Assembly: GCA_028023455.1 (NCBI GenBank)
Contig: JAQFVV010006695.1
Span: forward strand, 312,001-376,000
Length of the DNA stretch: 64,000 nucleotides
Source of the DNA: Epiperipatus broadwayi
Lineage: Eukaryota > Onychophora > Udeonychophora > Euonychophora > Peripatidae
Reading direction: 5' to 3'
The notes under the pieces are model-generated. The model worked only from the letters and a program-made list of their open reading frames with translations. It searched no databases and was not told where the DNA came from. Both the position numbers and the translations under genes were made by a program. Shown here piece by piece: positions 45,809 to 58,357 of the stretch (its first letter is position 1; each line of letters begins with the position of its first letter).

Positions 45809-48057
45809 CACTGGTCAACAAATTTAAACTGTTTTGAAGTAACATTGATGAAAATAGCTGTATATAAAGTTTTTTGTGGTCCTAAATCTGAAAATGGTAT
45901 GCTAAATACTAACATGTACAGTTTTTTTGTTACAGGGATTGGTGATCAGAAAAAAAAAAAGAAAACATATTTTTGCAATGTAATGTTTGTTTAATAAAAA
46001 TATGTAAAACATGTTAAATCTAAGCAAAGACATTTGACTAAGGATCATGTGCAATAAAAATTATAAAATGTTTCATGAAGATACCAAACAGTGACAAATT
46101 ATTTCACTTTTTTCTCTTTTGTTCAGTACAATCATCTTTTTTTAAAACCAGCAGCAGTAGTCATCCAACATAGATTGTTTCCAGGGTCCCAGGTAAAGTA
46201 CTTCCATTGCCCTGATGTTCTGGTGAAATCTCTCTTCTTGTTTGTCACTTACTGTATACAAATTTTGCCAAAAAAAAATCCAAATGCAGGTGCAAAAAAT
46301 GCATTTTTAAGGACATGCAATATCCTAGTAGTTCATAGGCTTTTAAAAATTCATCTGAGGGTTTTATAATCCTCACATTTCTTGTTATCCAGAAATCCCT
46401 TCACTACACTTACAAAACAATTCCAACCTGCCAATTCCTTGTCATTTAATTTTTTTTTTTTGAAAAAGAGAATCACTCAAAAGTTTCCTTATTTGATGTC
46501 CAATAAAGATGCCTTCTTTTAGATTTGCATCACTTCACTGAGGAAGTAAAACACATTACCTTCTTTGTCCATAGCTTTAACAAAGTTTATTTATTAGTCC
46601 AAGCTTAATATGGAGAGAAATATTTAACAAGGGGAGCATATTTTATATTTGCAGTACTTGGTTCAAAAGAAGTTCTATGATGCCAATCTTTCTTAATGAA
46701 ATGTTCTTGTGTTGCTTGACTGTCCCATAGACACAAAAACAACAATACTTTGTAAAAACCCATTGAAGCCCTAGTACTATACCTAACATTTTTAAATCTC
46801 CATAAATATCCTACTGATACTGTTCATATTTGATTTGATTTAGTAGGATAGCTAAGTTATTATAGTTTTCTTTCATTGTCACTGATTGGGCTAAAGAAAT
46901 AGATGGTTTTTTTGTTTCCATTATGAAGCAAGACTGGTTTAAGGCTGTATTTAGACAAATCTATGAAAATATGCCACTCAGAAGGTACATGTTCTATATT
47001 AAGCTCATTCATTAAACCATCAATATCATAACAGACACATAGCGATTTTTCCATTTTACAAAAACTTGAAAATGTTTTATTTCGTTTTCAGCAAAGTGAA
47101 ACACTTATATTTTTATCTAACAGGTTCCATTGTTGAAGTCTGGAACCAAGAAATTCAGATTTTTGTTTTGACAAACCCAAGTTACATTCCAAATCATTTA
47201 ATTCATTCCGAATTATTAAGTGAGGTTCACTAGTAGTTTGTAAAAATGTAGGGTCACTACTGGTATTCTCAGGAAGTTGTTGATCAAATCCTGATGAAGA
47301 ATTAGAATCATTGGAAAACATAACGTTGTCCAGGTTTAAAGCGCAATTGACATTGGAAATTCCTGGCTATGTGGAACTGGCCTTAGTGCAAAGGCAAATT
47401 TGGATACTCAATTTGCCCGTTTGCTTTTTTGAATACCCTTCTCTTTTAGTGATCCAGAAGTAGCAATCACTTGCATGATCAGAAGGTTCCCTCCACACCA
47501 TAGGAACAGCATTCAATATAGAATTTTTCTTGCAATGTATCCACTGCACTAAATTTACATGGCAACTCACACAGCAAATATGAGGGACCTAACTTTTACC
47601 TTGATCACCAATTTGGCACTTAAAATATAAAAAATAGGCTTTTTTAACTTTTTCGGATATAAATCTAGCCTATGTCTTTAAAATAAATTGTCCACATATG
47701 TAGCAAAACTTATCCGCTGGATTTTTGCAACATTGACGACTAGAACTTGCCATTTTATAAAAAAGTAGGAGAAAAACACTTAACTGTTCACAAGACAGAA
47801 TCAAACTAAACTTTAAAGAATCATACAAGGCCCTTAAAGATTTGTAGAATACATTGGAAATACGCTACCTCTCGTGGTAATTTTTCCTACATTGATAAAG
47901 CACATATAATTTTAATAATCCCATCATATAAGAGATAAACAAGTACTCGAACATGGGATGTGGTAGGACATTTCTGTGAAAAAGTGGTTTAATAAATACC
48001 TAAATGAAATACAAAAAAATATTTTTATTAATGTTGGAAAAATCATGTTGACCAGTG
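45809..48057. mobile_element. TIR-bounded element carrying an uncharacterised protein gene
   Basis: The 12-bp ends CACTGGTCAACA (45809-45820) and its exact inverted complement (48046-48057) bracket 2249 bp. TAA occurs on both sides, compatible with a 3-bp TSD. Nearly the whole interior is a decayed single-exon gene on the minus strand (46085-47756). The arrangement suggests the encoded protein family travels as a DNA transposon, but no transposase superfamily is recognisable. Confidence 0.65.
46085..47756 (-). pseudogene. Decayed copy of an uncharacterised invertebrate protein family
   Basis: The minus-strand ATG near 47752 opens with a cysteine-rich stretch (CCKNPADKFCYICG), followed by H-x-C-x2-C, then VPMVWREP with CYFW. 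Next come LNDLECNLGLSKQKSEFLGS and RLQQWNLL, then PSEWHIFIDLSKYSLKPVLL, a CYGDLK-like block, KYCCF and SLKMHFLHLHLDFF. It ends with EERFHQ near 46211-46240 and a tryptophan/lysine tail. I recognise this order from a large family of uncharacterised proteins in arthropods and other invertebrates. Several frameshifts and stops split it into pieces at 47367-47570, 47088-47321, 46860-47054 and others. There are no introns. Function unknown; its TIR context suggests transposition. Confidence 0.75.
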
Positions 48058-48059
48058 TA

Positions 48060-49860
48060 ATCTTCTAAAGAACAATTTTATTTATATATTTGAATATAAA
48101 TATTTTGTTTGGCTGAAAGTTTGTAGTAATGGGATTTTATTTGTAATTATATGTTAAACTACACCATCTACAATTAATTGTTAAAATGTCTTCAGAAAAA
48201 TTCAAATTTTATTTAAACCTTTCAGATATATTCAACTATTAGTAATAGTATACACAATAGTACATAATACAATGTTTCAAGTAACATTGTTCTCCTTCAA
48301 ATATTGCTGGTGTTTAATCATATTAACTTGAGCATCAAACCTGGAATCTTTAGATTCATGAATATTGAATTTAAGATGGTGCTCTAATCAATTAAGCTAT
48401 TATGTCAAAGGTCACAATTAGTAGAGATATTATATACTTAACTATGAGATTACTCTTGATTTTTTCCATTTTTAAAATCTTAAGAGTAAGGTTAGTGAGT
48501 GGTTTTCAAATATGAAATATATGAGATGACTTATGGGGTTATGGATCATTATCGTATGAACTGCTTCTTTAAATTTTCTTTTAACTTTTTTTTTCTATCC
48601 GATGTTTTTGTCTTTTCCCATTTGAACGTTCATTGATACATGAATAATGTATTTGTCTTTTTTTTCTTTAATTACTCTTCCATCTTGGTTTAATATATAC
48701 TTACAGTCTTCTTTATGTATTATTGTCTTTTTAAGGTTTATTGGTATATATAATTTTCAAAAATTGAATATTAGCTTAGATAATTTTGTATTAAAAGTAT
48801 GAGAGAGAGATAATAAAAAAATTAACTCATGTAAAAAATGAGGAAACAGTAAGCATTTAATTAAGGAATAAATTAATTCATGAAAATAAAAAATAAACTA
48901 CTATAAGTATATACTAAATAAAGTACCCATTGTAAATATAGGCTTACAAGAGATGTCTCTGGAAAAGGGAAAATATAATGAATTACTGTTTTTACTGTAT
49001 AAGATATTATACATATTTATAATTATTATAGAATATCAATCATAATTTTATAAATCTGTTTCAAGACAAAAGTTATACATTAATCCTGATTAAAAGCTTA
49101 TAGCTATTTTTTTTAAGATTATTCATCAATTTTTATTTTACCCTCTATAGTTTCTTTCAGTGTGTCCTTGTAATTATTTATTTGATGGATCCATTGTTCT
49201 TTCTAATTTTATCAATGAACATTTCTTATTTTCACTTTTATCAATATATTTTTATTTCTAATCTATTTCTTTATCTTTTCCATTCTCTAAATATACATCT
49301 CTAGAGTTTCCAGCTTTTACCTTCTCTCTTTTTTTTCTCATTGTCCAAATAATACTCTAAAGAACACATTTTATAAATAACTTTTTTAGATCTAATTTTA
49401 ATTTAATTATTATAATAATTCAATGAATTTTTTTATCGTTATTTCCACTATCAGTTTACCAAATTTATAAATACATGAAAGTATTTTGCTTTTATAATTT
49501 TCTTCTAATTACCACTGTTAAATTTTTATTCTCTCAACCTCTTTCATTATCTTAATTTTAGTTGTATTTATTCTCACTCCAAATATATTATTAATTTTAT
49601 CTTTTATACTTAATAATTAGTTTAATTCATGTTCATATCTAAATCCTGCCAAATCATCAAATGTGATATTATTATCCCTTCTTCCAATTTTAACTTCATT
49701 TTTTAAAATCCAATTATTTTTGTTATCATCCAAGTAAATATTTATTAAAAAAAGGATAAAGTCAGTAAAACATCTCTACCTTACCTTTTTTTATTATCTA
49801 TACATGTTTTTTGAAAGATCATTCTATATTTGAAATATTTTTTTATAAACAAACAAATTG
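48060..49860. other. AT-rich stretch, no gene recognised
   Basis: Apart from the tRNA-like fragment at 48330-48415 I see no structured feature. 49140-49760 is T-rich on the plus strand with a poly-pyrimidine bias. Confidence 0.5.
48330..48415 (-). mobile_element. tRNA-like fragment (SINE head or tRNA pseudogene)
   Basis: The minus strand has box A (TAGCTTAATTGATTAGAGC) and, about 45 nt later, box B-like GGTTTGATGCTC. The anticodon region is too long and does not fold, and there is no acceptor stem. It is unrelated in sequence to the four SINE copies. Confidence 0.4.
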
Positions 49861-49967
49861 TTTCTTATAACATAATCGGGCTTGGCCACTTGATGGCGTT
49901 CTGGCTCGCCAAAACACCTAACAAATGCCGTTTACAAGGCCTGACTTACAGCTGTAGAAAACATCTA

Positions 49968-50044
49968 TGTTTAGTCTTAGCCATTAGAAGGCCGTTGATG
50001 ATGACGTGTTTAGTCTTAGCCATTAGAAGACCGTTGATGATGAC
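49968..50044 (+). repeat. ~37-bp tandem duplication
   Basis: 'gtttagtcttagccattag' plus 'ccgttgatgatgacg' occurs twice, 37-38 bp apart, with one substitution. Confidence 0.85.
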
Positions 50045-50609
50045 GTAACACAGAAATAATACAGCCTATTTCTGCTTCGCAACAGTTACTGTGAATCCAC
50101 ACACTTATCTTTCATGTACAGTTTGATATATATGTGTGTGTAGTTTGATTAGTCAAATTTTTACAATATATGTTACACAATCTTTGTATTTGTAATGAAT
50201 TTAAGAAACCTGATTTTATAGTAATTTTCCAAATGGCCACATCCTTGTTTAGAGAAGGTGTAATGTGTAAAAGCTTGACGAGGGTACGTCAAAATGAATT
50301 CGGCCGAGTTCGCGTGTGAAATCTCGTTTTCACATGAAATACCTCGTAGTTCATAAAATGGCTGGCAAACGTGTAACTTTTTTCGCAGTTGCCGACAACA
50401 GAAGCCGAGTATTTCTGCTGTCCAATAAAAATATACATGATTTTTTGTAAATTTCATAGAAAGCAAATATTATAAACATGTTTAATAAATAAAGAAGACA
50501 TTTATATGTGTTTGTTGTTGTTTAAAAAAGTTTGAGTTTCTTTCTTTTGTCTGACTATGGTTACGATTTTGATATTTTTTATTTTAGCATTACAAACAAC
50601 AGAACACTA

Positions 50610-50645
50610 ATCCTAAAACTAACCCTAAACCTAACCATAACCATA
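50610..50645 (+). repeat. Telomere-like CCTAAA/CCTAACC run
   Basis: Degenerate hexamers related to CCCTAA run for about 35 bp inside the TIR element. Too short and irregular for a true telomere or an interstitial telomere block. Confidence 0.5.
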
Positions 50646-51124
50646 CACAGTTGTTTTGTTATGTAGAAAGCAATAATTAAGTGAAAGACATCGCAGAGTA
50701 GCAGCAATCAATGAATCGATCCCCTAAACCCACCCCTCCCCCCCAAAAAAAGTTTAAATGTATGTTTAAAAAATGCAAAAAGGTTGTTGTTTTGTAAAGA
50801 CAAAATTAAAATTAAATGTTTTATTTTTAAAAAAGACAAGAAAAAAAAAAGTTCTAGCAATCAATCAATTAATAACTAAAAAGGAGGAATGATGATAATT
50901 TGTCTAAAAACAGCGATTTAAAAATAAAAAAAAAGGTTGTCGTTTACTAAATACAAAATTAAAATTAAAAAGGCATGAAAAAAAAAAGTTATAGCAATCA
51001 ATAAATTAATAACCAAAAAAAAAAACCAACGATTTAAAAATCACCTGGCCCCGAAAACCATACATTGTATTGTTTTTGACTGCCAACAAGCCATCAAGTG
51101 GCCAAGGCCGATTACGTTATAATT

Positions 51125-51545
51125 ACCTACAAATTTACTCACAATCACCTTTGTTTCCCTCCCTCTTTTGAAATCATTACAACAGTATTAATTCTTATAT
51201 TGTAAAACAGATTTTGTTCAGCTTTTTAGATAAAAATTGGTTAAATATACTACATGAAAATTGAGACTTTTTTTTTTTCCAAAATATTACTGCTTAATAT
51301 ATAATGTTTATAAAACTATTACTAATTTTCTATTTTTCTGAGCCAACATAATATCTGGTAATTAATTAATATACTCACAGAAAAGATAGTTTTTAATATT
51401 CAGCTTTATTACGGCCTAATATGTTTTCAATATATCATATTCATGGTGTATACTGGTATGATATTATATCAGTGTTTAATTATTATCTAATAAGCTATTC
51501 AAATTATTCAAATTTAGATTTATTCAAATAGCCCATTTCTTTGAT
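51125..51545. other. AT-rich spacer between TIR element and PLE
   Basis: This would be the 3' UTR side of the PLE. I looked for a hammerhead or repeat here and found none. Confidence 0.4.
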
Positions 51546-51549
51546 AAGG

Positions 51550-53100
51550 GTATGCTAGCTTTTTTTTTTTGTTAATAGAAAAATGGTCATAACTATTGCA
51601 CATGCTTCTTTGACCTTCCACTTTCTGTCCTCTTTCTCTATGCATACTATTTTTGTTTTTGTTAGATCAAATATGTGGGTGGTATTTTGTTCATCGTCTG
51701 TAAATATTGATGTGTTCTTCATCTCTGAAGGCTCTATTATATAAATGTGTTGGCCAAGTCTTGATAGGTTGGCCCTCAATTCTCCCATAATATGCAGCAT
51801 TGCAGGCTTTTTGGCTGCAGTTCATTTTATACACCACTTGGTGTGCTGATTCATTTGGTAAAGTATCTTTAATATTGTTGACTAATTGATTAAATGATGG
51901 AGAAGTTTGAAAGTTTATATTAAATTTGTCTTTACATATATTTTAAATTGTGTGTGCAATTTTTGGAATGTCAGGTAGGCTTATCAGATTTCTCTTGTTG
52001 GATGGGGCAAGGGTTTCTTATTTTGTTATAGAATCTATTTATGGTGTTAAAGATTTTATCATGATTATATCCCATCTTTTGAAGGTCATTTGTATACTAT
52101 TCAATGTTATTCTTATTGTATTTAATCTTCATAATATATGATTTCTATGTAAAAAATCTTTCAATCTTGCATATTTATGTGATATCAAGGTTCTTGATGT
52201 ACGTTGTATTCCTCCTTTTATATTTAGGGTCTTAAACATCATTCTGTAGTTCAGCTTGTGGTTTTGTCTTTATATATACAAATCCAAAAACTTTATTCCT
52301 CTACTATTGTCTTCTCTCTAAGATCCATGATAGTGTCAATGCCAGCTCCAATTCCTGTCGTATTTTATCAATCAGTGGGTTTGTAACATATAAACATGTC
52401 AACCATGAACCTAGTATATATTAATCTTGGATTTAAATGATGTACTTGGGGATAACACAGTTTTCAATTTTTGCTAGGAATAGGCTACTGATGATGCTGC
52501 TGATGGGCAGTCCCATCGGCCAACCATTATTGATTTTATAATATTTTCCATTTGTTACTGCTGTGAGGTCTTTGACTATCCATTTCAAAACATCTATTGT
52601 GAATTCTTTTTTGAGATGAGCACCAAATCATATAACTCTTTATATTGAGTGAAGCAATTTTATTAGTAGTATCTATTTTCATGCTTTTTAATCTTGTTAA
52701 CAAATCCATATGATAGTTTACTTGAGTATTTTCCAACACAACAATAGGTTTGGCCTTTTTATAAAAATATGATCTGCCAAAATTAATAACCCTCAGTGGG
52801 AAGTTTTATTTATGTAGTTTTATGTTCACAAACATTCTTTGGTGTGGAGGTATAAATTTTAAAGTATTTCACTTTTGTAAATGCCTTTCCGCAGTGCCTC
52901 CTAAGAACTATTGAAATAAATTTGTCTTTAATGTTCTTAAGATTATATGATGCTATTTCCATAAAAGTAAGGTTTTTTAATTTGTGTATCAAGTTTTGTC
53001 TGGTACTCATCCTTTTCCATTAACACTATGCAGTTTCCTTTTTCTTCCATTATGCAAATAATATTGTGACTTTCTATGTATGTTTTAGTGTTTTTTATGT
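51550..53100 (-). pseudogene. Penelope-like element: decayed reverse transcriptase plus GIY-YIG endonuclease
   Basis: On the minus strand, from right to left: an N-terminal fragment (52810-53060); an RT palm block reading NNGWPMGLPISSIISS near 52500, the PLE form of the GxP-S-S-I motif; a YxDD-type site decayed to MVDM near 52405; a FLDL block near 52280; and a C-terminal block with VVYKMNC, a second C and AAYYGR near 51760-51840. The last matches the GIY-YIG nuclease as fused to RT in Penelope elements (VVY..C..C...Y.G). This enzyme would nick DNA and reverse-transcribe the element RNA at the target in the nucleus. Several stops and frameshifts make this copy dead. The neighbouring sequence shows no hammerhead. 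Confidence 0.8.
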
Positions 53101-53104
53101 TAAC

Positions 53105-54425
53105 ATACTATTTATATTTATGCTTATTTTGTAATAAGTTTTCACAAAGTTTAATGGAATATTCATACTAAGAAATTATTGATTAAAGTTGATTATTGTA
53201 AAGAGAAAATAATGTAAATTCAGATAATAAATTAACAAAGATATTATTAAAAAGTTAGAAAATATATTATTTATTATGCACAAAAATAGCAACAATGATA
53301 AAAACAAAATGAAAATCAGAGGAAAAAATTAACTTGGATTATCTCTAAATAGGAGACTAAATTTAACATTTTAAGTGTTCTTAAAATAAGAATTTCATTG
53401 CTCAATAATATCTTTGGAGAAAACATTTTTGAAAAAATATAAATTAACATTATTAAAATATTATTAAAATGTTATTATATATTACAGTATATATTTATTT
53501 TGTAGCATATATTGGAAACTTGAATATTAGGCAGAAGGGAATATGATTCTGAAGAAAACTTGTATATAGAATAATGAAGAAGTTAAAAATAGTAATTTTA
53601 ACAATAAATGAAAGAAAAATAATAATTGTAATTATAAAGAGGGAAATTATTTTCAATAAAATATTCAGTAAGACAAATTTTAACAAAGAGCAGAGAGGAT
53701 GATTAAAAGATGTTTATTTACAAAAAGTGGGTTAAGAAATTACTGTTGAATAATTATTTATAGTCAATCAATCGGAAGGAGGAATGATTAAAGAAAATTT
53801 GATTTGTTAGTCTTTCTATAAGATATTTACAACTATCAAAATATATTTCATTAGAGTTTGAGTTAATCCAGAATGCAAGTTATACTCTTCTCAGTTCCTT
53901 ATGTGTTTTTGTAATTTTTTTTTCCATTGTATAATTTAATCATTATTCTTTAGAATCAATTAATATATCTTAAGTTTTTTAAAAATACATCATGAAAATT
54001 TTTGTTGACCAGTATTAAATTTAACATACAAAATGAAAATGTTTATTCATTGTTACCTTATTATAGAGTATAGATAGTTATAAGGAGCCTTATGTATTTT
54101 AGTTAATATTATGAAAAGATTCTTACGGAATTTGAAAATATTTATGACTGCCACATTTCTTTTTTATATTCCAGGATATTATAGATTGAAAATATATTTA
54201 TTAGAATGATTTTAGTTATTTATTTATATAGAATCATACAAAGCATTATCAAATACTATGCTTTATTAAATAAACACTTTTCATTTAATAATTAGGATTT
54301 TGGATTTTGTCACAGGCAAAAAAGGTATTCATTTAAGAAAGAAATTGTCGTATGACACCCCCTTCCCACCAATTAATCTGCACTTACTGATCATGGAAAC
54401 TTTGGATGCAACATTTTTAAAATAA
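53105..54425. other. AT-rich stretch, nothing recognised
   Basis: Low-complexity frames only (for example minus 53495-53686, poly-Ile/Leu). Upstream side of the PLE. Confidence 0.5.
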
Positions 54426-54430
54426 TATAT

Positions 54431-54845
54431 TGTAACCGGACCACCACACAACCCTTTTATTACTTCAGTTGTAACAATTACCTGATGAGCATGTTGCAGG
54501 AAGGATGGCATTCCCCAATGCAGATATTAACCCCCCCCCTACAACATTTCCTGCTCATCAGAGGATGTAGCACCATAGAGACTAGAAGCATCTAGATATT
54601 TCTATGTTTGGTTTTCCAAACGATGCCACTAGAGTTCCATCTCACTACAACCTGACTTACCTGGGTCTAGTTATGCCAGTCGTAGCTCAGGAGGCATGAG
54701 ATTCTCATGAACAAGTGCACTGAATGATGAGTGATGCAATAAAAAAAAATATAGAATTGAACAACTGGACAACTAAAGTTAATTTTAAGTAACAATAATT
54801 TTATTTAACAATTAATTTGCAAGTTCTTCTAATAAAGTTCCTTCA
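54431..54845 (+). mobile_element. LTR-like repeat (solo), copy 2
   Basis: The partner of 3142-3545, starting TGTAACCGGACC and preceded in both places by 'aataatat'. Shared blocks include 'cctgatgagcat', 'gcaggaagg', 'ggcattccccaatgcagat' and 'gccactagagttccatctc'. The shared left flank may be part of the repeat. No internal coding region adjoins. Confidence 0.5.
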
Positions 54846-55540
54846 TATCCATGTGAATATTCATTGTTTTTTATTCATGTCTGGTCCATTGTGTTTCTTT
54901 GGTATACTTCCAATAATAGCACTTCAAGAATGTAATTTGTTGTATAATAAAGTCCTTCTTTCATAGTTCTTTTAATAACTTACATGTTTAGTTATTTAAT
55001 TAATTAACAGAGAGGAATGCAACATATGAAGATAACTGATAGCATTTAATTCAGAGTTTCACTTTATTCAAATAAATATTTCACTTACGGTCCATTGTTC
55101 TTCTTTGGTATGCTTCAATATGACTTAAAGAATGTAACTTGTTGAGAGCATAATAAAGTCCTTCTTTAACAATTTACATCTTTAATCATTTAGTTAGTTC
55201 ACAGAGAGGAGTGTGACACATTAAGACAACAGAGAGAATAATGAAGATAACTAATAGCACTTAATTCAGAGTTTCATTTAATTGTGATTTGTATTGTTTT
55301 AGGTAGTAGTCACATGTAATGTGGTTTAATTATTCTTGTATAAAGATATCCTTTGCAAATATAATAATGAAGATAACTGCTAGCATTCTATTTAATTCAG
55401 GTTTCACTTAATTCACAAATAGTTTATTTACAGTCCATTGTGCATCTTGGTATATATCCAATAATAGGGCAATATGAATTAAAGAATGCAAGTTCTTTAA
55501 TCATTTACATTTTATGTCTAATTCAAGAGTTCCAGTTAAC
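54830..55540 (+). repeat. Diverged tandem repeat, about three ~200-340 bp units
   Basis: 'ggtccattgt' or 'gtccattg' recurs near 54890, 55090 and 55433, each followed by 'tttggtat', 'ccaata'/'tcaata' and 'gaatgtaa'. 'gaagataactgatagca'-like blocks recur near 55029, 55245 and 55370. Unit length varies through indels. Confidence 0.6.
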
Positions 55541-55961
55541 TTTAAATTAGTTAAAGCATAATACATATATTTCATTCATGGTTATCCAAATCCAGGTTTG
55601 AATCCATGCTATATGCACATCCTAGGTTCATTGGTTTGGTATTCTTATTTCTCAATTCGTCTTTATAGCATGTTTTAATTCTGTGTTTATATTACTTTTT
55701 TCAGAGTTTTCAAATAATAGATAAAATCATTAATAAAAAATGATTTTCTTATATAATTAATAGGCAGGTGAGAATTTGTAATTTTATTTGGTTACTCTAA
55801 TATCTAGCATAAATATTGCTGTTTGGTCTGGCACAGATGTATATTTCTTCATATAAGTTGATCAGCAGCTGCATTTATTTATTAGCCAGTTAGAGTTATA
55901 TGTAATAGCTCAGTATTTCTGACTCTTCTAGGTATATTTATTTGTAAATCAATAATATCAA

Positions 55962-56815
55962 TCATTATAAGTATTCGTTTTTTAGTTTTTATTTTAATTC
56001 AAATGTATCTGTAGATAAGAAGTCAATCCTTATTAAAAAATGCATTTTGATTATAGGTATTTTAGTATTTATAATTTATCTTTAATAAAACGTATTTCCA
56101 TAGCTAAATTTGTTCATAATTTTCTTTTTCTTTTTTAAGAAAGATATTTTGTTTTATCTTTTATAAACACATATAAATATTGAAAAAAATATAAAATCAT
56201 TACAAGTATTCGTTTTTTCCTTTATTGTAATTCAAATGTATCTGTAGATGAGAAGTCAATCCTTATTAAAAATGCATTTTAATTATAGGTATTTTAGTAT
56301 TAATAATTTATCTTTAATAAAACGTATTTCCATAGCTAAATTTGTTCATAATTTTCTTTTTCTTTTTTAAGAAAGATGTTTTGTTTTAACTTTTATAAAC
56401 ACATATAAATATTGATAAAAATATAAAATCATTACAAGTATTCATTAAGAAAGATGTTTTGTTTTAACTTTTATAAACACATATAAATATTGTTAAAAAT
56501 ATAAAATCATTACAAGTATTCATTTTTTACTTTATTTTAATTCAAATGTATCTGTAGATGAGAAGTCAATCCTTATTAAAAATGCCTTTTGATTATAGAT
56601 ATTTTTAATATTTATCATTTACAATTTATTATTAACAGAACGTATTTTTGCACAGCTATTTTTATTAATAATTCTTTTTTTTTTTATTTTATTTATAATA
56701 AAGACGTTTTGTTTGTCTTTTAAAAACACATATAATTTTAGTTTAAGAAATATGTTTTGTCTTGTCTTCTATAAATACACATAGTATCGAATATTTTTAT
56801 AAAATCATTACCTTC
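55962..56815 (+). repeat. 235-bp tandem repeat, ~3.5 units
   Basis: 'aagtattc' at 55970, 56205, 56437 and 56515 marks unit starts: 235 and 232 bp, then a truncated 78-bp unit followed by a diverged one. The first two full units are over 90% alike by eye. No coding. Confidence 0.8.
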
Positions 56816-56819
56816 ATTT

Positions 56820-57650
56820 ACCCAGTTTGTTTCTCCATATCCATGATGTAACTGCTTTCAAAAGGGGCATCGCATTTCAGCTGAATGACATTATCTTCTT
56901 TCTATGATGTCTATCCAGGCAAATCTTGGAAAATCATGGCTTAGAATGAAGAGAAAAGCTGTTACCGTTTACCCTTCCATCGTTATGTTTTCCTTAATAA
57001 TGTTTTCTTTTTCTATCATTAATAGTGGTTCTTTAACTGCTCTTAATATCTTTTTAAAATTGAAATCTTTTTTCAAAATTCTTCTTTAACATCTACTTGA
57101 AAAATATCTCCTTGACAAAACTTTAAAATCTGCTCTGAACTTGCAACTTGATTATATATATATCTGATTCTTGGACTGTTTAAACAGTTCAGCCCATGTA
57201 TCCTAGTCATCCCACAGCTCTCATTTAAGTCCGATTGCCTTTCTCTTTATAATGATTGGATAATCTACTTTTCTAGCAGGATAGATAAGAAAGTATGAAA
57301 ATTAAGCCATGTTTTTCAATTTATTAAGACTGCCTCAAGCTGTTATCACACTTTAATTGAAAACATCATTCCAAAAATTAAAAATGTAATCTTTTTAATA
57401 AATTCCAGCTTTTATTTACATTGTAATTTGAAACTATAAAATCAATAATGATTTTCTTTTAACTATAAACTTTTTGCTTTATTTTTTTTTTAATTTGATC
57501 AAATCGTGCTAGTCTTTTTTAAATGGGGGGGGTCTTTTGAATATATATACGTGGAACAGTATATCTGTTTCAATATACGTACATAAATAACATGCAAACA
57601 TATAGAGTCTATCCAAACCCTGAATCTACAATCTGTTGTCAAAGCAATTT
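56820..57650. other. No gene recognised
   Basis: 57520-57580 ('cttttgaatatatatacgtg' followed by 'atatctgtttca') resembles 4465-4515 in the first long repeat. The 61-codon frame at 56904 has no support. Confidence 0.45.
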
Positions 57651-57654
57651 TTAT

Positions 57655-58045
57655 AAGTAAAAGATGGATTTCACTCTTCGTTCTGATTTAAGATCTTAAT
57701 ATAGACAAGAAAGTTGATACTTGAACTGTAACAGAATGAGATTTTTATATTTCCTAAAATTTGAATAAACCCCATTAAACCTAAAAGCAAATAAACCTAT
57801 TTTGAAACTAAATCAACAAATAGGCATTTTTAAAACTATAAAACCCCACTGCACATTTATTATCTAAATAATGATGAATAGCAGTGGGAATTAAAAGTTT
57901 TCAAAAATGCCTTTTATTAGTTTACTTTCAAAACAGATTATATTACTCCTTTTAATGGAGTTTATTTAAACTTAAAAAGTATAAAAATCTCATTCTATTA
58001 CAATCCAAATATAGATCAGAGTGAACAATGGAATCCATCTTTTTC
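57655..58045. repeat. Large imperfect inverted repeat (~180-bp arms)
   Basis: The left arm (about 57655-57850) reappears inverted at 57890-58045. Both hold the complementary forms of 'aaaatgccttttattagttt', 'gagatttttata' and 'gaatccatcttttt'. Direct, more diverged copies of the right arm follow at 58050-58343 and, after ribozyme element 4, at 59162-59480. Confidence 0.65.
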
Positions 58046-58343
58046 TTATAGAGATTGCCTTGACAACATTATAGATTTGGCGATATCATGTGATTTATAT
58101 TTAAAAAATCATCTAGCTTTGTCCAAAATCAGGGTTATTGTCTAGATAATAACGAATGGCAGTGGATTTTGAAAGCATTAAAATTAACTATTTATTAATA
58201 TACTTTTAAAACATATTTGATCAAGTGAGATTTATTTAAACTTCTAGGAATATGAAAATCATAATGTGTTAACAGTCCAAGTGTCATCTTCTCTATATTA
58301 AGATTTTAGATTAGAGTGAAAGGTGAGATCTATTTTTTACTTA

Positions 58344-58357
58344 GATGTTTTCTATAC
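58344..58357 (+). repeat. 14-bp target-site duplication (left)
   Basis: GATGTTTTCTATAC, exactly repeated at 59148-59161 on the other side of the ribozyme element. Confidence 0.88.

Larger units (their letters stand above)
49865..51122. mobile_element. TIR element with 33-bp termini
   Basis: 49865-49897 and 51090-51122 are inverted repeats differing at two positions (motif CTTGGCCACTTGATGGC). Both ends carry TTATAA, which is palindromic, so it may belong to the TIR or be a 6-bp TSD. The interior includes a 97-codon minus-strand frame (50173-50466) whose product I do not recognise, a 37-bp tandem duplication and a run of telomere-like repeats. Likely non-autonomous. Confidence 0.75.

Noticed and set aside
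50610-50645. Interstitial telomere
   Set aside because: About 35 bp of degenerate hexamers inside a TIR element; far too short.
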